64,000 bases of DNA, taken from Diadophis punctatus similis (taxonomy: Eukaryota; Chordata; Lepidosauria; Squamata; Dipsadidae). Shown piece after piece: positions 61,809 to 64,000 of the stretch. The notes beneath the pieces are model-generated. The model made no database searches. It worked only from the letters and a program-made list of their open reading frames with translations, and was not told where the DNA came from. Location: the NCBI GenBank assembly GCA_023053685.1, contig JALIGW010000005.1, forward strand, positions 28,136,501 to 28,200,500, read 5' to 3'. Every line of letters starts with the position of its first letter. Within the stretch, counting starts at the first letter, position 1. The translations under genes and the position numbers were made by a program.

Positions 61809-64000
61809 ATCTAGGATGAAGCAAGGTACTAGCACTGTATTCTACTTTAAATTTATGTATAAAGACATACTCAGATTTGTTCTGAATTTCTTCTTTAAAT
61901 TTTGACCTATTGAGTGTTCACATCTTTAATCTTATTTTTCTTTTCAATATCACATCTTTTTGTTCTTTCTTAGCTCAATCTCTGCACTTATTGTCTGTAG
62001 CCTTTTAATGAAAAGAGGATATAATTCTGCCTTGTCCTACATTTCCCAATTTGTTTACCATGGCACGATCCATTAAACATCATCACACAGGTGCCTTTTA
62101 TTATTTTATTAAATTTCTCTACAGCCCAGTAGCCAAATCTCACAAGCTGGTTTATAAAAAAGAACATTAAGTTGTAAAATGCCAGAAACATTCTAAAACA
62201 TAATGCAACACTTTAAAATGTATCTAAAAAACCCTTAAATAATAACATGAACATTTTAACAAACAATAACAGATTTTTTCCAACATGATAAAGAACTAAA
62301 ACTTCTAGAAAACACATGTATACAAATCTCAGTTTTTCTTTAAAAATGCACATTATTTTGACTTCTATCTTTTTCTTTTGATTCTTGATTTTATTCAAAT
62401 TTATTACAGTAAAAAAGATATTTTAGGAAATGCCTTAGTTCCAAGTCTAAAAATTCCACTTCAGTATCCTTTCTTTTCTAACCTGGGATCTTGTAAATAT
62501 ATTAGCACTTATTAACAGGGGATGGTTGGGGTGGTAGTTGCAATTCCTACGGTAATATTCCTAGGGAATTTACTGAGCTGGATAATCACTAGAGCAACAA
62601 GCAACAAGACTTATCAAGTTTGGCAATCTGTAAATTCCTTTACTTACAGCATCAAGGAGAATATGAAACAGCAATTACAGGCATTAAATGAAGAGGAATA
62701 AAAACAGGGTGAAGTAATTATTGCGCAAATGAATGCAGCGGAAGCAAAGAATTGTTACCATGAGACACAAATACTCTGCGCAGAAAAGATGCACACAAGC
62801 AAACCCAAACTATGGTGTTTTTTTAGAAATTCATTTCTGCCAAGCTCTAAGGAAGAGAAAAGGCTGAAGCGTTCCCTAGCTACAGCGATGATTGGTGTAC
62901 AATTCAGCCAATGGCTTCTCCGTGCCAGTTCCATGTCCTACAAGAAGAAGAGCAACTCTTGATGACTCATTTGCTTGTATCCAAGTGCAATATAGCAGCA
63001 CTCTCTTCCCTGTGACGTCTTTATGTTGAGGTTTCCAATCAACTGCTTTAATCTGGCTGACCTTTCCAGTTTTCAGCCTCTGTCTTGAAGCTATCCTCGC
63101 TTGCTTCAAACGCAATTAGGCATGATGACAGGAATATATGTGTATATACGTACGTGTGCGTGCATGTAAGAACACAAGGCTATGAAGGACATTATGCATC
63201 AAAACGAGTAAGACCAAGTAAAATGGCCAAACCAAAAGCTAAAATGAGATTTTCCTGACTGCGGAAACTTTCCTTGAACCTCACTGGGTCCAAGACAGTG
63301 TCTTTTTATGCTAGGACACTCACTGGATTCCCACTTGTGGTCTTGTTAACAAAAACTGAAAAGAAATCAACACCCAACATGTATCATGTTTGCTATTTAG
63401 TTGTCTGGAAATTTTCTGGTTGAACATATGTGTATCTATGCTCTTACAAGGTTCAATTCCTAAGCTTCAAAATAAAAAGGCTCAGCATTTGGACAGAGCT
63501 TCTGGTATCCTGTTTTTAGTCATTGATACTCAATAGTTTAGTTTAGAGCATTATGAGGATCTACTATGCAATTACTACTGCTTCATTTTGAGCCCTAGGA
63601 AGTAGAGATGGATATTTGAGGTTACGTGGGAATCCTCCGAATAGCAGAACAAATCTGACTGTTGCTTAGCTAATTACTGTAAGTGTAAAGGTTTGTGTGA
63701 CTCAGGGCTTTCCAGAAAGAGTAAGGAACCTGATTTTGCCCATTTTCAAATGTTAGGCTGAACAAGTCATAGCTAAGAATGGGAATGTGAGCAAAAAGCC
63801 AAAATACAAGCGGCAATAAAGAAATACGCATGGAGGTACACATTAGCTATGTCCTCAACTGTGGCACTTCAATCTGTGCACATTTCCTGTGGAAGTCTGT
63901 AGGAGATTTATAAACCTTCAAGCAATCAAAACAATCTTCATTAAACAGAATTCCCAACTGTTGTAGGCATGTATCTATGTACATTCATCTGAACATGTAC

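Overview
The window looks like intronic DNA from a squamate reptile, most probably a snake. It is AT-rich and densely packed with transposon remains: Bov-B, CR1 and L2-like LINEs, a Sauria-type SINE, many hAT-type MITEs, Penelope-like and DIRS-like pieces, and a CR1-type LINE tail ending in an ATTCC microsatellite of the sort seen in snakes. No bacterial or viral gene organisation is present. The species cannot be named from the sequence.

The host gene is GRK5 (G protein-coupled receptor kinase 5), on the minus strand. Three short coding exons are recognisable by translation and by clean AG/GT splice sites with consistent phases. Exon 2 (58772-58867) carries the basic lipid/calmodulin-binding segment. 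Exon 3 (20228-20340) and exon 4 (11296-11373) carry the start of the RGS-homology domain. Intron 2 is about 38.4 kb and intron 3 about 8.9 kb. Exon 1 must lie to the right of the window and exon 5 onward to the left. I found no second host gene.

Layout on the plus strand: 1-11295 is part of intron 4, with a pentanucleotide array, hAT MITEs, a probable LTR and SINEs. 11374-20227 is intron 3, with LINE relics, palindromic MITEs and an LTR inserted inside another MITE. 20341-58771 is intron 2. It holds a cluster of hAT insertions at 20.8-24.7 kb, including a 2-kb GC-rich element built from two large palindromes and a 24-bp minisatellite. It also holds three TA-flanked MITEs, a Bov-B relic, a DIRS-like 3' end with an intact 337-codon tyrosine recombinase, nested LINE and SINE insertions, a possible solo LTR and an L1 3' end. 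58868-64000 is the 3' part of intron 1, with a long TG array, a Penelope-like relic and an L2-like 3' end.

The most notable structures are two adjacent hAT elements bounded by three identical copies of one 8-bp target (gtctacag), the palindrome-plus-minisatellite hAT element, the intact DIRS-type recombinase with its inverted/internal complementary repeats, and several hAT MITEs carrying perfect NRF1-type palindromes. Family names rest on my reading of motifs, termini and target-site duplications. No database search was possible.
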